DNA of 64,000 nucleotides, taken from positions 248,001 through 312,000 of the forward strand of contig NW_027478916.1 in NCBI RefSeq assembly GCF_051014685.1, given 5' to 3'. Position numbers and translations under genes: made by a program. Source of the DNA: Ptiloglossa arizonensis. Taxonomy: Eukaryota > Arthropoda > Insecta > Hymenoptera > Colletidae. Shown here in pieces: positions 36,829-48,500 of this stretch. The notes below the pieces were generated by a model. It did not search any database, was not told where the DNA came from, and saw only the letters and a list, made by a program, of their open reading frames with translations. Positions within the stretch are counted from its first letter, which is position 1. Every line of letters starts with the position of its first letter.

Positions 36829-39822
36829 CCTATGTCATTCTGGTTAAGCATTTGGAGCAGCAGAATTGCGAAAAATTTTTTGCCTTCTCAACCATTTCTT
36901 GGCTTCAAACTCCCATATCTCGCGAACGGATTGACCTAACCCAAAAATTCCTATTGCATCTGAAAGTAGAAACTCGCCCGATTACAGCGGTATGTGTATT
37001 TTTTCCCTAGGCCATTGTGGTTAAGCGTTTGGAGCAGCAGAATTGCGAAAAATTTGTTGTCTCCTCAACCATTTCTTAGCTTCAAACTCCCATATCTCGC
37101 GAACGGATTGACCTAACCCAAAAATTCCTGTTGCATCTGAAAGTAGAAACTCGCCCGATTACAACGGTATGTGTATTTTTTCCCTAGCCCATTCTGGTCA
37201 AGCGTTTGGAGCAGCAGAATTGCGAAAAATTTGTTGTCTTCTCAACTATTTCTTAGCTTCAAACTCCCTTATCTCGTGAACGGATTAACCTAACCCAAAA
37301 ATTCCTATTGCATCTGAAAGTAGAAACCCGCCCGATTACAACGGTATGTGTATTTTTTCCCTGTGTCATTCTGGTTAAGCATTTGGAGCAGCAGAATTGC
37401 GAAAAATTTTTTGCCTTCTCAACCATTTCTTGGCTTCAAACTCCCATATCTCGCGAACGGATTGACCTAACCCAAAAATTCCTATTGCATCTGAAAGTGG
37501 AAGCTCGCCCGATTACAGCGGTATGTGTATTTTTTCCCTAGGCCATTGTGGTTAAGCGTTTGGAGCAGCAGAATTGCGAAAAATTTGTTGTCTTCTCAAC
37601 CATTTCTTGGCTTCAAGCTCCCATATCTCGCGAACGGATTGACCTAACCCCAAAATTCCTGTTGCGTCTGAAAGTAGAAACTCGCCCGATTACAGCGGTA
37701 TGTGTATTTTTTCCCCAGCCCATTCTGGTTAAGCGTTTGGAGCAGCAGAATTGCGAAAAATTTGTTGTCTTCTCAACCATTTCTTTGCTTCAAACTCCCA
37801 TATCTCGCGAACGGATTGACCTAACCCAAAAATTCCTATTGCACCTGATAGTAGAAACTCGCCCGATTAGAACGGTATGTGTATTTTTTCCCTAGCCCAT
37901 TCTGGTCAAGCGTTTGGAGCAGCAGAATTGCGAAAAATTTGTTGTCTTCTCAACCATTTCTTAGCTTCAAACTCCCTTATCTCGCGAACGGATTAACCTA
38001 ACCCAAAAATACCTATTGCATCTGAAAGTAGAAACCCGCCCGATTACAACGGTATGTGTATTTTTTCCCTATGTCATTCTGGTTAAGCATTTGGAGCAGC
38101 AGAATTGCGAAAAATTTTTTGCCTTCTCAACCATTTCTTGGCTTCAAACTCCCATATCTCGCGAACGGATTGACCTAACCCAAAAATTCCTATTGCATCT
38201 GAAAGTAGAAACTCGCCCGATTACAGCGGTATGTGTATTTTTTCCCTAGGCCATTGTGGCTAAGCGTTTGGAGCAGCAGAATTGCGAAAAATTTGTTGTC
38301 TCCTCAACCATTTCTTAGCGTCAAACTCCCATATCTCGCGAACGGATTGACCTAACCCAAAAATTCCTGTTGCATCTGAAAGTAGAAACTGGCCCGATTA
38401 CAACGGTATGTGTATTTTTTCCCTAGGCCATTCTGGTTAAGCGTTTGGAGCAGCCGAATTGCGAAAAATTTTTTGCCTTCCCAACCATTCCTTGGCTTCA
38501 AACTCCCATATCTCGCGAACGGATTGACCTAACCCAAAAATTCCTATTGCATCTGAAAGTAGAAACCCGCCCGATTACAACGGTATGTGAATTTTCTCCC
38601 TAGGCCATTCTGGTTAAGCGTTTGGAGCAGCAGAATTGCGAAAAATTTGTTGTCTTCTCAACCATTTCTTAGCTTCAAACTCCCATATCTCGCGAACGGA
38701 TTGACCTAACCCAAAAATTCCTGTTGCGTCTGAAAGTAGAAACTCGCCCGATTACAACGGTATGTGTATTTTTTCCCTAGGCCATTCTGGTTAAGCGTTT
38801 GGAGCAGCAGAATTGCGAAAAATTTTTTGCCTTCTCAACCATTTCTTGGCTTCAAACTCCCATATCTCGCGAACGGATTGACCTAACCCAAAAATTCCTA
38901 TTGCATCTGAAAGTAGAAACTCGCCCGATTACAGCGGTATGTGTATTTTTTCCCTAGGCCATTCTGGTTAAGCGTTTAGAGCAGCAGAATTGCGAAAAAT
39001 TTATTGCCTTCTCAACCATTTCTTGGCTTCAAACACCCATATCTCGCGAACGGATTGACCTAACCCAAAAATTCCTATTGCATCTGAAAGTAGAAACAAG
39101 CCCGATTACAGCGGTATGTGTATTTTCTCCCTAGGCCATTCTGGTTAAGCGTTTGGAGCAGCAGAATTGCGAACAATTTTTTGCCTTCTCAACCATTTCT
39201 TGGCTTCAAACTCCCATATCTCGCTAACGGATTGACCCAACCCAAAAATTCCTATTGCATCTGATAGTAGAAACTCGCCCGATTACAGCGGTGTGTGTAT
39301 TTTTTCCCTAGGCCATTCTGGTTAAGCGTTTGGAGCAGCAGAATTGCGAGAAATTTTTTGCCTTCTCAACCATTTCTTGGCTTCAAACTCCCATATCTCG
39401 CGAACGGATTGACGTAACCCAAAAATTCCTGCTGCGTCTGAAAGTAGAAACTCGCCCGATTTCAACGGTATGTGTATTTTTTCCCTAGGCCATTCTGGTT
39501 AAGCGTGTGGAGCAGCAGAATTGCGAAAAATTTTTTGCCTTCTCAACCATTTCTTAGCTTCAAACTCCCATATCTCGCGAACGGATTGACCTAACCCAAA
39601 AATTCCTGTTGCATCTGAAAGTAGAAACTCGCCCGATTACAACGGTATGTTTTTTTTTTCCCTAGCCCATTCTGGTCAAGCGTTTGGAGCAGCAGAATTG
39701 CGAAAAATTTGTTGTCTTCTCAACCATTTCTTAGCTTCAAACTCCCTTATCTCGCGAACGGATTAACCTAACCCAAAAATTCCTATTGCATCTGAAAGTA
39801 GAAACTCGCCCGATTACAACGG
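36481..39822 (+). repeat. Displaced copy of 31.5-34.9 kb (4,955-bp offset)
   Basis: About 19 monomers match 31,526-34,862 at an offset of 28 x 177 minus 1. They include the caactatttc/ctcgtgaac, gcagccgaattg, gcgaacaat, ctcgctaacgg and T10 markers. Substitutions found are ctgtgtc at 37,362 versus ctatgtc, and taagcgtgtgg at 39,499 versus taagtgtgtgg. The match shows that the 708-bp and 531-bp expansions inserted material between two otherwise tandem copies. Confidence 0.88.
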
Positions 39823-40836
39823 TATGTGTATCTTTTCCCTAGGCCATTCTGGTTAAGCGTTTAGAGCAGCAGAATTGCGAAAAATTTATTGCCTTCTCAA
39901 CCATTTCTTGGCTTCAAACTCCCATATCTCGCGAACGGATTGACCTAACCCAAAAATTCCTATTGCATCTGAAAGTAGAAACAAGCCCGATTACAGCGGT
40001 ATGTGTATTTTCTCCCTAGGCCATTCTGGTTAAGCGTTTGGAGCAGCAGAATTGCGAAAAATTTTTTGCCTTCTCAACCATTTCTTGGATTCAAACTCCC
40101 ATATCTCGCGAACGGATTAACCTAACCCAAAAATTCCTATTGCATCTGAAAGTAGAAACCCGCCCGATTACAACGGTATGTGAATTTTCTCCCTAGGCCA
40201 TTCTGGTTAAGCGTTTGGAGCAGCAGAATTGCGAAAAATTTGTTGTCTTCTCAACCATTTCTTGGCTTCAAACTCCCATATCTCGCGAACGGATTGACCT
40301 AACCCAAAAATTCCTGTTGCGTCTGAAAGTAGAAGCTCGCCCGATTACAGCGGTATGTGTATTTTTTCCCCAGCCCATTCTGGTTAAGCGTTTGGAGCAG
40401 CAGAATTGCGAAAAATTTGTTGTCTTCTCAACCAATTCTTTGCTTCAAACTCCCATATCTCGCGAACGGATTGACCTAACCCAAAAATTCCTATTGCATC
40501 TGAAAGTAGAAACTCGCCCGATTACAAAGGTATGTGTATTTTTTCCCTAGGCCATTCTGGTTAAGCGTTTGGAGCAGCAGAATTGCGAAAAATTTGTTGT
40601 CTTCTCAACCATTTCTTAGTTTCAAAGTCCCGTACCTCGCGAATGGATTGACCAAACCCACAAATTCCTGCTGCGTCTGAAAGTAGAAACTAGCCCGATT
40701 ACAACGGTATGTGTATTTTCTCCCTAGGCCATTCTGGTTAAGCGTTTGGAGCAGCAGAATTGCGAAAAATTTTTTGCCTTCTCAACCATTTCTTGGCTTC
40801 AAACTCCCATATCTCGCGAACGGATTGACCTAACCC
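39421..40836 (+). repeat. 8-monomer tandem duplication, copy 1 (1,416 bp)
   Basis: It matches the next 1,416 bp (8 x 177) from gctgcgtctg and gatttcaacgg through the T10 run, tatcttttccc, tttattgcc, ggattcaaac, gtgaattttctccc and two joined open monomers (40,215-40,550) to a left-type monomer, tcccgtacctcgcgaat. Marker order is the same in both. Confidence 0.92.
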
Positions 40837-42252
40837 AAAAATTCCTGCTGCGTCTGAAAGTAGAAACTCGCCCGATTTCAACGGTATGTGTATTTTTTCC
40901 CTAGGCCATTCTGGTTAAGCGTGTGGAGCAGCAGAATTGCGAAAAATTTTTTGCCTTCTCAACCATTTCTTAGCTTCAAACTCCCATATCTCGCGAACGG
41001 ATTGACCTAACCCAAAAATTCCTGTTGCATCTGAAAGTAGAAACTCGCCCGATTACAACGGTATGTTTTTTTTTTCCCTAGCCCATTCTGGTCAAGCGTT
41101 TGGAGCAGCAGAATTGCGAAAAATTTGTTGTCTTCTCAACCATTTCTTAGCTTCAAACTCCCTTATCTCGCGAACGGATTAACCTAACCCAAAAATTCCT
41201 ATTGCATCTGAAAGTAGAAACTCGCCCGATTACAACGGTATGTGTATCTTTTCCCTAGGCCATTCTGGTTAAGCGTTTAGAGCAGCAGAATTGCGAAAAA
41301 TTTATTGCCTTCTCAACCATTTCTTGGCTTCAAACTCCCATATCTCGCGAACGGATTGACCTAACCCAAAAATTCCTATTGCATCTGAAAGTAGAAACAA
41401 GCCCGATTACAGCGGTATGTGTATTTTCTCCCTAGGCCATTCTGGTTAAGCGTTTGGAGCAGCAGAATTGCGAAAAATTTTTTGCCTTCTCAACCATTTC
41501 TTGGATTCAAACTCCCATATCTCGCGAACGGATTAACCTAACCCAAAAATTCCTATTGCATCTGAAAGTAGAAACCCGCCCGATTACAACGGTATGTGAA
41601 TTTTCTCCCTAGGCCATTCTGGTTAAGCGTTTGGAGCAGCAGAATTGCGAAAAATTTGTTGTCTTCTCAACCATTTCTTGGCTTCAAACTCCCATATCTC
41701 GCGAACGGATTGACCTAACCCAAAAATTCCTGTTGCGTCTGAAAGTAGAAGCTCGCCCGATTACAGCGGTATGTGTATTTTTTCCCCAGCCCATTCTGGT
41801 TAAGCGTTTGGAGCAGCAGAATTGCGAAAAATTTGTTGTCTTCTCAACCAATTCTTTGCTTCAAACTCCCATATCTCGCGAACGGATTGACCTAACCCAA
41901 AAATTCCTATTGCATCTGAAAGTAGAAACTCGCCCGATTACAAAGGTATGTGTATTTTTTCCCTAGGCCATTCTGGTTAAGCGTTTGGAGCAGCAGAATT
42001 GCGAAAAATTTGTTGTCTTCTCAACCATTTCTTAGTTTCAAAGTCCCGTATCTCGCGAATGGATTGACCAAACCCACAAATTCCTGCTGCGTCTGAAAGT
42101 AGAAACTAGCCCGATTACAACGGTATGTGTATTTTCTCCCTAGGCCATTCTGGTTAAGCGTTTGGAGCAGCAGAATTGCGAAAAATTTTTTGCCTTCTCA
42201 ACCATTTCTTGGCTTCAAACTCCCATATCTCGCGAACGGATTGACCTAACCC
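40837..42252 (+). repeat. 8-monomer tandem duplication, copy 2 (1,416 bp)
   Basis: This copy is the same as copy 1 at nearly all points compared. Differences include the first monomer (gacctaaccc versus gacgtaaccc at the edge) and cgtatctcg versus cgtacctcg at about 42,048, the change that completes the CENP-B-like site. It ends near 42,252-42,263, where tgctgcgtc is replaced by tattgcatc. Confidence 0.92.
42044..42060 (-). other. CENP-B-box-like 17-mer, all 9 essential bases
   Basis: The + strand reads tcccgtatctcgcgaat, which on the minus strand satisfies all nine essential positions of NTTCGNNNNANNCGGGN. It differs from the usual monomer block by one A-to-G change (cccg for ccca). It is the only complete match I found. 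The paralogous monomer one 1,416-bp repeat upstream (site at about 40,628-40,644) has the same cccg but carries c at the essential T position, leaving 8 of 9. The motif fit is seen directly. Protein binding is not shown. Confidence 0.5.
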
Positions 42253-43957
42253 AAAAATTCCTATTGCATCTGAAAGTAGAAACTCGCCCGATTACAGCGG
42301 TATGTGTATTTTTTCCCTAGGCCATTCTGGTTAAGCGTTTAGAGCAGCAGAATTGCGAAAAATTTATTGCCTTCTCAACCATTTCTTGGCTTCAAACACC
42401 CATATCTCGCGAACGGATTGACCTAACCCAAAAATTCCTATTGCATCTGAAAGTAGAAACAAGCCCGATTACAGCGGTATGTGTATTTTCTCCCTAGGCC
42501 ATTCTGGTTAAGCGTTTGGAGCAGCAGAATTGCGAACAATTTTTTGCCTTCTCAACCATTTCTTGGCTTCAAACTCCCATATCTCGCTAACGGATTGACC
42601 CAACCCAAAAATTCCTATTGCATCTGATAGTAGAAACTCGCCCGATTACAGCGGTGTGTGTATTTTTTCCCTAGGCCATTCTGGTTAAGCGTTTGGAGCA
42701 GCAGAATTGCGAGAAATTTTTTGCCTTCTCAACCATTTCTTGGCTTCAAACTCCCATATCTCGCGAACGGATTGACGTAACCCAAAAATTCCTGCTGCGT
42801 CTGAAAGTAGAAACTCGCCCGATTTCAACGGTATGTGTATTTTTTCCCTAGGCCATTCTGGTTAAGCGTGTGGAGCAGCAGAATTGCGAAAAATTTTTTG
42901 CCTTCTCAACCATTTCTTAGCTTCAAACTCCCATATCTCGCGAACGGATTGACCTAACCCAAAAATTCCTGTTGCATCTGAAAGTAGAAACTCGCCCGAT
43001 TACAACGGTATGTTTTTTTTTTCCCTAGCCCATTCTGGTCAAGCGTTTGGAGCAGCAGAATTGCGAAAAATTTGTTGTCTTCTCAACCATTTCTTAGCTT
43101 CAAACTCCCTTATCTCGCGAACGGATTAACCTAACCCAAAAATTCCTATTGCATCTGAAAGTAGAAACTCACCCGATTACAACGGTATGTGTATCTTTTC
43201 CCTAGGCCATTCTGGTTAAGCGTTTAGAGCAGCAGAATTGCGAAAAATTTATTGCCTTCTCAACCATTTCTTGGCTTCAAACTCCCATATCTCGCGAACG
43301 GATTGACCTAACCCAAAAATTCCTATTGCATCTGAAAGTAGAAACAAGCCCGATTACAGCGGTATGTGTATTTTCTCCCTAGGCCATTCTGGTTAAGCGT
43401 TTGGAGCAGCAGAATTGCGAAAAATTTTTTGCCTTCTCAACCATTTCTTGGATTCAAACTCCCATATCTCGCGAACGGATTAACCTAACCCAAAAATTCC
43501 TATTGCATCTGAAAGTAGAAACCCGCCCGATTACAACGGTATGTGAATTTTCTCCCTAGGCCATTCTGGTTAAGCGTTTGGAGCAGCAGAATTGCGAAAA
43601 ATTTGTTGTCTTCTCAACCATTTCTTGGCTTCAAACTCCCATATCTCGCGAACGGATTGACCTAACCCAAAAATTCCTGTTGCGTCTGAAAGTAGAAGCT
43701 CGCCCGATTACAGCGGTATGTGTATTTTTTCCCCAGCCCATTCTGGTTAAGCGTTTGGAGCAGCAGAATTGCGAAAAATTTGTTGTCTTCTCAACCAATT
43801 CTTTGCTTCAAACTCCCATATCTCGCGAACGGATTGACCTAACCCAAAAATTCCTATTGCATCTGAAAGTAGAAACTCGCCCGATTACAAAGGTATGTGT
43901 ATTTTTTCCCTAGGCCATTCTGGTTAAGCGTTTGGAGCAGCAGAATTGCGAAAAATT
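42137..43957 (+). repeat. Third copy of the 39-40.6 kb segment (3,363-bp offset)
   Basis: It matches about 38,774-40,594 at an offset of exactly 19 x 177 bp, including gcgaacaat, ctcgctaacgg, gatttcaacgg, the T10 run and the open pair of monomers (43,578-43,913). A private substitution is ctcacccgatt at 43,169. The match ends near 43,957, where ttttttgcc follows in place of ttgttgtc. Confidence 0.9.
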
Positions 43958-45052
43958 TTTTGCCTTCTCAACCATTTCTTGGATTCAAACTCCCATATCT
44001 CGCGAATGGATTGACCTTACCCAAAAATTCCTATTGCATCTGAAAGTAGAAACTAGCCCGATTACAGCGGTATGTGTATTTTCTCCCTAGGCCATTCTGG
44101 TTAAGCGTTTGGAGCAGCAGAATTGCGAACAATTTTTTGCCTTCTCAACCATTTCTTGGCTTCAAACTCCCATATCTCGCGAACGGATTGACCCAACCCA
44201 AAAATTCCTATTGCATCTGATAGTAGAAACTCGCCCGATTACAGCGGTGTGTGTATTTTTTCCCTAGGCCATTTTGGTTAAGCGTTTGGAGCAGCAGAAT
44301 TGCGAGAAATTTTTTGCCTTCTCAACCATTTCTTGGCTTCAAACTCCCATATCTCGCGAACGGATTGACATAACCCAAAAATTCCTGCTGCGTCTGAAAG
44401 TAGAAACTCGCCCGATTTCAACGGTACGTGTATTTTTTCCCTAGGCCATTCTGGTTAAGCGTGAGGAGCAGCAGAATTGCGAAAAATTCTTTGCCTTCTC
44501 AAACATTTCTTAGCTTCAAACTCCCATATCTCGCGAACGGATTGACCTAACCCAAAAATTCCTGTTGCATCTGAAAGTAGAAACTCGCCCGATTACAACG
44601 GTATGTGTATTTTTTCCCTAGCCCATTCTGGTCAAGCGTTTGGAGCAGCAGAATTGCGAAAAATTTGTTGTCTTCTCAACCATTTCTTAGCTTCAATCTC
44701 CCTTATCTCGCGAACGGATTAACCTAACCCAAAAATTCCTATTGCATCTGAAAGTAGAAACCCGCCCGATTACAACGGTATGTGTATTTTTTCCCTAGGC
44801 CATTCTGGTTAAGCGTTTGGAGCAGCCGAATTGCGAAAAATTTTTTGCCTTCCCAACCATTCCTTGGCTTCAAACTCCCATATCTCGCGAACGGATTGAC
44901 CTAACCCAAAAATTCCTATTGCATCTGAAAGTAGAAACTCGCCCGATTACAACGGTATGTGTATTTTTTCCCTAGGCCATTCTGGTTAAGCGTTTGGAGC
45001 AGCAGAATTGCGAAAAATTTTTTGCCTTCTCAACCATTTCTTGGCTTCAAAC

Positions 45053-45069
45053 TCCCATATCTCGCGAAC
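45053..45069 (-). other. CENP-B-box-like 17-mer, 8 of 9 essential bases (typical monomer)
   Basis: Read on the minus strand, this site fits NTTCGNNNNANNCGGGN at every essential base except one: TTCG, the central A and GGG are present, and the C before GGG is a T. Eleven of 17 bases match the full mammalian consensus. The block is among the most constant parts of the monomer, so nearly every one of the roughly 361 units has it. Common variants (cccttatctc, cccatatcccg) keep 8 of 9. CENP-B is known to bind such boxes in mammalian centromeric satellites. Binding here is inference, since a match this good would arise in about 4% of random 177-bp units scanned on both strands. Confidence 0.45.
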
Positions 45070-45117
45070 GGATTGACCTAACCCAAAAATTCCTATTGCA
45101 TCTGAAAGTAGAAACTC

Positions 45118-45134
45118 GCCCGATTACAACGGTA
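45118..45134 (-). other. Second, weaker CENP-B-box-like site, 7 of 9 essential bases
   Basis: The gcccgattacaacggta block matches CCCG, the T and CG of the reverse-complement box but has GT where AA is required. It matches 12 of 17 bases of the full consensus and lies 65 bp from the better site, in the same orientation. Two single monomers reach 8 of 9: 5,672-5,688 (cggaa) and 14,690-14,706 (cgata). Seven of nine is expected about every second random unit of this size, so on its own this is weak. Confidence 0.2.
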
Positions 45135-45579
45135 TGTGTATTTTTTCCCTAGGCCATGCTGGTTAAGCGTTTCGAGCAGCAGAAGTGCGAAAAATTTGTT
45201 GTCTTCTCAACCATTTCTTAGCTTCAAACTCCCATATCTCGCGAACGGATTGACCTAACCCAAAAATTCCTGTTGCATCTGAAAGTAGAAACTCGCCCGA
45301 TTACAACGGTATGTGTATTTCTTCCCTAGGCCATTCTGGTTAAGCGTGTGGAGCAGCAGAATTGCGAAAAATTTTTTGCCTTCTCAACCATTTCTTGACT
45401 TCAAACACCCATATCTCGCGAATGTATTGACCTAACCCAAAAATTCCTATTGCATCTGAAAGTAGAAACCCGCCCGATTACAACGGTATGTGAATTTACT
45501 CCCTAGGCCATTCTGGTTAAGCGTTTGGAGCAGCAGAATTGCGAAAAATTTGTTGTCTTCTCAACCATTTCTTTGCTTC

Positions 45580-48500
45580 AAACTCCCATATCTCGCGAAC
45601 GGATTGACCTAACCCAAAAATTCCTATTGCATCTGAAAGTAGAAACTCGCCCGATTACAACGGTATGTGTATTTTTTCCCTAGGCCATTCTGGTTAAGCG
45701 TTTGCAGCAGCAGAATTGCGAAAAATTTTTTGCCTTCTCAACCATTTCTTGTCTTCAAACTACCATATCTCGCGAACGGATTGACCTAACCCATAAATTC
45801 CTGTAGCGTCTGAAAGTAGAAACTCGCCCGATTACAACGGTATGTGTATTTTTTCCCTAGCCCATTCTGGTCAAGCGTTTGGAGCAGCAGAATTGCGAAA
45901 AATTTGTTGTCTTCTCAACCATTTCTTAGTTTCAAAGTCCCATATCCCGCGAACGGATTGACAAAACCCAAAAATTCCTGCTGCGTCTGAAAGTAGAAAC
46001 TCGCCCGATTACAACGGTATGTGTATTTCTTCCCTAGGCCATTCTGGTTAAGCGTGTGGAGCAGCAGAATTGCGAAAAATTTTCTGCCTTCTCAACCATT
46101 TCTTGACTTCAAACTCCCATATCTCGCGAACGTATTGACCTAACCCAAAAATTCCTATTGCATCTGAAAGTAGAAACCCGCCCGATTACAACGGTATGTG
46201 AATTTTCTCCCTAGGCCATTCTGGTTAAGCGTTTGGAGCAGCAGAATTGCGAAAAATTTGTTGTCTTCTCAACCATTTCTTGGCTTCAAACTCCCATATC
46301 TCGCGAACGGATTGACATAACCCAAAAATTCCTGTTGCGTCTGAAAGTAGAAACTCGCCCGATTACAGCGGTATGTGTATTTTCTCCCTAGGCCATTCTG
46401 GTTAAGCGTTTGGAGCAGCAGAATTGCGAACAATTTTTTGCCTTCTCAACCATTTCTTGGCTTCAAACTCCCATATCTCGCGAACGGATTGACCCAACCC
46501 AAAAATTCCTATTGCATCTGATAGTAGAAACTCGCCCGATTACAGCGGTGTGTGTATTTTTTCCCTAGGCCATTCTGGTTAAGCGTTTGGAGCAGCAGAA
46601 TTGCGAGAAATTTTTTGCCTTCTCAACCATTTCTTGGCTTCAAACTCCCATATCTCGCGAACGGATTGACATAACCCAAAAATTCCTGCTGCGTCTGAAA
46701 GTAGAAACTCGCCCGATTTCAACGGTATGTGTATTTTTTCCCTAGGCCATTCTGGTTAAGCGTGTGGAGCAGCAGAATTGCGAAAAATTTTTTGCCTTCT
46801 CAAGCATTTCTTAGCTTCAAACTCCCATATCTCGCGAACGGATTGACCTAACCCAAAAATTCCTATTGCACCTGAAAGTAGAAACTCGCCCGATTAGAAC
46901 GGTATGTGTATTTTTTCCCTAGCCCATTCTGGTCAAGCGTTTGGAGCAGCAGAATTGCGAAAAATTTGTTGTCTTCTCAACCATTTCTTAGCTTCAAACT
47001 CCCTTATCTCGCGAACGGATTAACCTAACCCAAAAATTCCTATTGCATCTGAAAGTAGAAACCCGCCCGATTACAACGGTATGTGTATTTTTTCCCTATG
47101 TCATTCTGGTTAAGCATTTGGAGCAGCAGAATTGCGAAAAATTTTTTGCCTTCTCAACCATTTCTTGGCTTCAAACTCCCATATCTCGCGAACGGATTGA
47201 CCTAACCCAAAAATTCCTGCTGCGTCTGAAAGTAGAAACTCGCCCGATTTCAACGGTATGTGTATTTTTTCCCTAGGCCATTCTGGTTAAGCGTGTGGAG
47301 CAGCAGAATTGCGAAAAATTTTTTGCCTTCTCAACCATTTCTTAGCTTCAAACTCCCATATCTCGCGAACTGATTGACCTAACCCAAAAATTCCGGTTGC
47401 ATCTGAAAGTAGGAACTCGCCCGATTACAACGGTATGTGTATTTTTTCCCCAGCCCATTCTGGTCAAGCGTTTGGAGCAGCAGAATTGCGAAAAATTTGT
47501 TGTCTTCTCAACCATTTCTTAGCTTCAAGCTCCCTTATCTCGCGAACGGATTAACCTAACCCAAAAATTCCTATTGCATCTGAAAGTAGAAACTCTCCCG
47601 ATTACAACGGTATGTGTATTTTTTCCCTAGGCCATTCTGGTTAAGCGTTTGGAGCAGCAGAATTGCGAAAAATTTGTTGTCTTCTCAACCATTTCTTAGC
47701 GTCAAACTCCCATATCTCGCGAACGGATTGACCTAACCCAAAAATTCCTGTTGCATCTGAAAGTAGAAACTCGCCCGATTACAACGGTATGTGTATTTTT
47801 TCCCTAGGCCATTCTGGTTAAGCGTTTGGAGCAGCAGAATTGCGAAAAATTTTTTGCCTTCCCAACCATTCCTTGGCTTCAAACTCCCATATCTCGCGAA
47901 CGGATTGACCTAACTCAAAAATTCCTGTTGCGTCTGAAAGTAGAAACTCGACCGATTACAGCGGTATGTGTATTTTTACCCTAGGCCATTCTGGTTAAGC
48001 GTTTGGAGCAGCAGAATTGAGAAAAATTTTTTGCCTTCTCAACCATTTCTTGGCTTCAAACTCCCATATCTCGCGAACGGATTGACTTAACCCAAAAATT
48101 CCTGCAGCGTCTGAAAGTAGAAACTCGCCCGATTACAACGTTATGTGTATTTTTTCCCTAGCCCATTCTGGTTAAGCGTTTGGATCAGCAGAATTGCGAA
48201 AGATTTGTTGTCTTCTCAACCATTTCTTAGTTTCAAAGTCCCATATCTCGCGAACGGATTGACCAAACCCAAAAATTCCTGCTGCGTCTGAAAGTAGAAC
48301 CTCGCCCGATTACAACTGTATGCGTATTTTTTCCCCAGCCCATTCTGGTCAAGCGTTTGGAGCAGCAGAATTGCAAAAAATTTGTTGTCTTCTCAACCAT
48401 TTCTTAGCTTCAAACTCTCTTATCTCGCGAACGGATTAACCTAACCCAAAAATTCCTATTGCATCTGAAAGTAGAAACTCGCCCGATTACAATGGTATGT

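Larger units (their letters stand above)
44996..45172 (+). repeat. Reference monomer (near-consensus 177-bp unit)
   Basis: This unit matches my eyeballed majority sequence at all but one position (ccatgct instead of ccattct near its end). It is 177 bp long, 74 G+C (about 42%), with 43 C and 31 G on the + strand and 8 CpG. It holds one NruI-type TCGCGA palindrome, one AvrII-type CCTAGG palindrome and an AAAAATTTTT palindrome, each typical of most units in the array. The unit start is arbitrary because the array is continuous. It is given so that the positions of motifs within a monomer can be compared. Confidence 0.9.
43958..45579 (+). repeat. Singular stretch between HOR families
   Basis: About nine monomers do not pair cleanly with a tandem neighbour and carry private changes: gaccttaccc (44,010), attttggtt (44,271), gtgaggagc (44,462), attctttgcc with caaacattt (44,487), cttcaatctcc (44,692) and ttcgagcagc (45,171). 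Several monomers combine left-type features (aactagcccg, ttttctccc) with right-type neighbours. It may be an old boundary between homogenised blocks. Confidence 0.7.

Noticed and set aside
45076..45083. Telomere-like octamer cctaaccc in most monomers
   Set aside because: It is a single octamer per 177-bp unit, never tandem, followed by aaaaattcc. This is not an interstitial telomeric repeat.
45118..45134. Treating the second CENP-B-like site (7 of 9) as real in its own right
   Set aside because: A 7/9 match is expected roughly once in two random units of this length on both strands. It is kept only as a low-confidence companion to the 8/9 site.
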